Source: Oligoflexia bacterium
GTDB taxonomy: Bacteria > Bdellovibrionota > UBA1018
Length of the DNA stretch: 7,352 bases
Direction of reading: 5' to 3'
NCBI GenBank assembly: GCA_903854365.1
Contig: CAINWE010000141.1
Location: 1-7,352, forward strand
Part shown: positions 6,297 to 7,352 of the stretch, piece after piece
How positions within the stretch are numbered: the stretch's first letter is position 1
Layout: each line of letters begins with the position of its first letter
The notes under the pieces: model-generated
What the model saw: only the letters and a program-made list of their open reading frames with translations
Database searches by the model: none
Told to the model about the DNA's origin: nothing
Position numbers and translations under genes: made by a program

Positions 6297-6988
6297 TGGA
6301 ACGTCATTTCGATACGTCGCTGCGTGAACTCAAAGAACAACTCGTCGTCATGGCTAGCTGGGTTGAAAGAGCCATTGAAGAAGCCACCCAAGGGCTCCAG
6401 CTATCCAGCCTAGAACGCCTAGAGAACGTGTACGAGCTCGAAAAAAAGATCAATCAGTCTCACATGAGCGTGGACAGTGCCTGCCTCAAGCTTTTGGCCC
6501 TACAACAACCCTTAGCCACAGACTTGAGATTAATTTTTGCGATTATCAAGATTAACACCGACTTGGAACGCATGGGAGATCAAGCAGTCAATATCTCTAG
6601 AAATGCGCGTGAATACATCCAAGCCCCGCCGATGAAACCTTTGATTGACTTACCTATTATGTTCCAAGAAGTCAGGCAAATGGTCGGCGTCGCTTTGGAT
6701 TCCTTCGTCAAAAGTAACGAGAACCTTGCCCGAGATGTTCTCCAACGCGATGACCGGGTGGATGCACTTAAAAATAAGATCTTCAAAGATACATTAGAAC
6801 ACCTCAAGACCCATGCAGATCAGATCGAGCAGGGACTCACTTTGATTTTGATCGCCAGAAACTTGGAGCGGATTGGTGATCACTCCACCAACATCGCTGA
6901 AGACGTGATTTTTGCTCTCACTGGAGAGGACGTGAGGCACGCCTCGCAGGCTGCAACCATCAAGAATGTGCTCAAATCCAGCTCGTAG
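6296..6988 (+). CDS. phoU: Phosphate signalling and transport regulator PhoU
   Basis: A 230-residue cytoplasmic all-helical protein made of two three-helix-bundle PhoU repeats. It starts with the family pattern MERHFDTSLRELKEQLVVMA. Each repeat carries the metal-binding motif ExxxD..N: LERMGDQAVNISRNA (90-104, E91, D95, N99) and LERIGDHSTNIAEDVIF (190-206, E191, D195, N199). QPLATDLRLIFAIIKI (71-86) is also characteristic. In known systems PhoU links the PstSCAB transporter to the PhoR sensor, represses the Pho response when phosphate is plentiful, and guards against excess uptake. The ATG shares its A with the pstB stop, and GGAAGG (6282-6287) lies 8 nt upstream. phoB follows 12 nt after the stop. 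The identification is firm. Confidence 0.95.
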   Translation: MERHFDTSLRELKEQLVVMASWVERAIEEATQGLQLSSLERLENVYELEKKINQSHMSVDSACLKLLALQQPLATDLRLIFAIIKINTDLERMGDQAVNISRNAREYIQAPPMKPLIDLPIMFQEVRQMVGVALDSFVKSNENLARDVLQRDDRVDALKNKIFKDTLEHLKTHADQIEQGLTLILIARNLERIGDHSTNIAEDVIFALTGEDVRHASQAATIKNVLKSSS

Positions 6989-7000
6989 TCGGAGTTCCTT

Positions 7001-7352
7001 ATGGTTCAAAAATCTACCATCCTGGTCATCGAAGACGAACGGGACGTCAAAGACCTGATCTCACTTCACCTACGACGAGAAGGACACCAGGTCGTCTCAG
7101 TAGAAAATGGAGAAGAAGGACTCCAACGTCTCCAACTCCCTCAAACATTTGATTTAGTGGTTTTGGACTGGATGCTGCCAGGCGTATCTGGCCTTGAGAT
7201 TTGCAAGAAAGTCACTGGCTTAGTACCCATCCTCATGGTCACGGCCCGTGCAGATACGTCCGATATCGTCTTGGGGCTCGAAATGGGGGCTGATGACTTC
7301 ATTACCAAACCCTTTGAAATTTCTATCTTCTTGGCGAGAGTACGGGCTATTC
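7001..7352 (+). CDS. phoB: PhoB-like phosphate response regulator, 5' part (truncated by window end)
   Basis: The first 117 residues of a response regulator, covering nearly all of the receiver domain. The acidic pair E11-D12, phospho-acceptor D56 in VVLDWMLPGVSG, T81 in MVTAR and K103 in FITKPF are all present. The LDWMLPG block is typical of PhoB. Compared with E. coli PhoB, the stretch between D56 and T81 is about four residues shorter, as in many OmpR/PhoB-family regulators. The DNA-binding winged-helix domain would lie beyond the window, so the subfamily rests on this motif and on context. The ATG at 7001 is preceded by GGAG (6991-6994) with a 6-nt spacer, 12 nt after phoU, so it is probably co-transcribed with the pst genes. 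It would be expected to activate the operon via the repeats ahead of pstS. No phoR is seen in the window; it may follow downstream. Confidence 0.85.
   Translation, partial: MVQKSTILVIEDERDVKDLISLHLRREGHQVVSVENGEEGLQRLQLPQTFDLVVLDWMLPGVSGLEICKKVTGLVPILMVTARADTSDIVLGLEMGADDFITKPFEISIFLARVRAI

Overview
The window is chromosomal DNA from a Gram-negative-type bacterium. The mix of genes suggests this: a RarD-type permease, a 12-helix MFS permease, a PstS that closely matches the E. coli protein in its binding motifs, and a PhoB-like regulator. G+C content looks close to 50% by eye. I cannot name the lineage; a gammaproteobacterium or a Bdellovibrio-like/delta-type organism would both fit, and this is a weak inference. 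TGA acts as a stop codon here (pstC and pstA end in it).

Left part (1-1100): the 3' end of a PEBP/YbhB-family gene on the + strand runs tail-to-tail into a RarD/EamA-family permease gene on the - strand, and their stop codons overlap. The rarD-like gene has a good sigma70-type promoter on the - strand. A six-codon leader ORF with its own ribosome binding site sits directly ahead of the GTG start. Middle (1101-2601): a divergent intergenic region with a 12-bp perfect palindrome leads into an MFS permease on the + strand.

Right part (2602-7352): a compact high-affinity phosphate uptake and control operon, pstS-pstC-pstA-pstB-phoU-phoB, with phoB cut off by the window end. Neighbouring genes from pstS to phoU overlap by 8, 4, 4 and 1 nt, and phoB follows phoU after 12 nt. 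Ahead of pstS are an 11-bp-period direct repeat that resembles a Pho box, a 12-bp palindrome overlapping it, and a small hairpin next to the start codons.

How the genes work together: PstS captures phosphate in the periplasm, PstC and PstA form the channel, and PstB powers import. PhoU passes the transport state to the phosphate two-component system, whose regulator PhoB is encoded next and would normally activate this same operon. The sensor PhoR is not in the window and could lie downstream. No mobile element, CRISPR array, tRNA or rRNA was seen. The gene content is largely conventional; the less ordinary signals are in the non-coding leaders.
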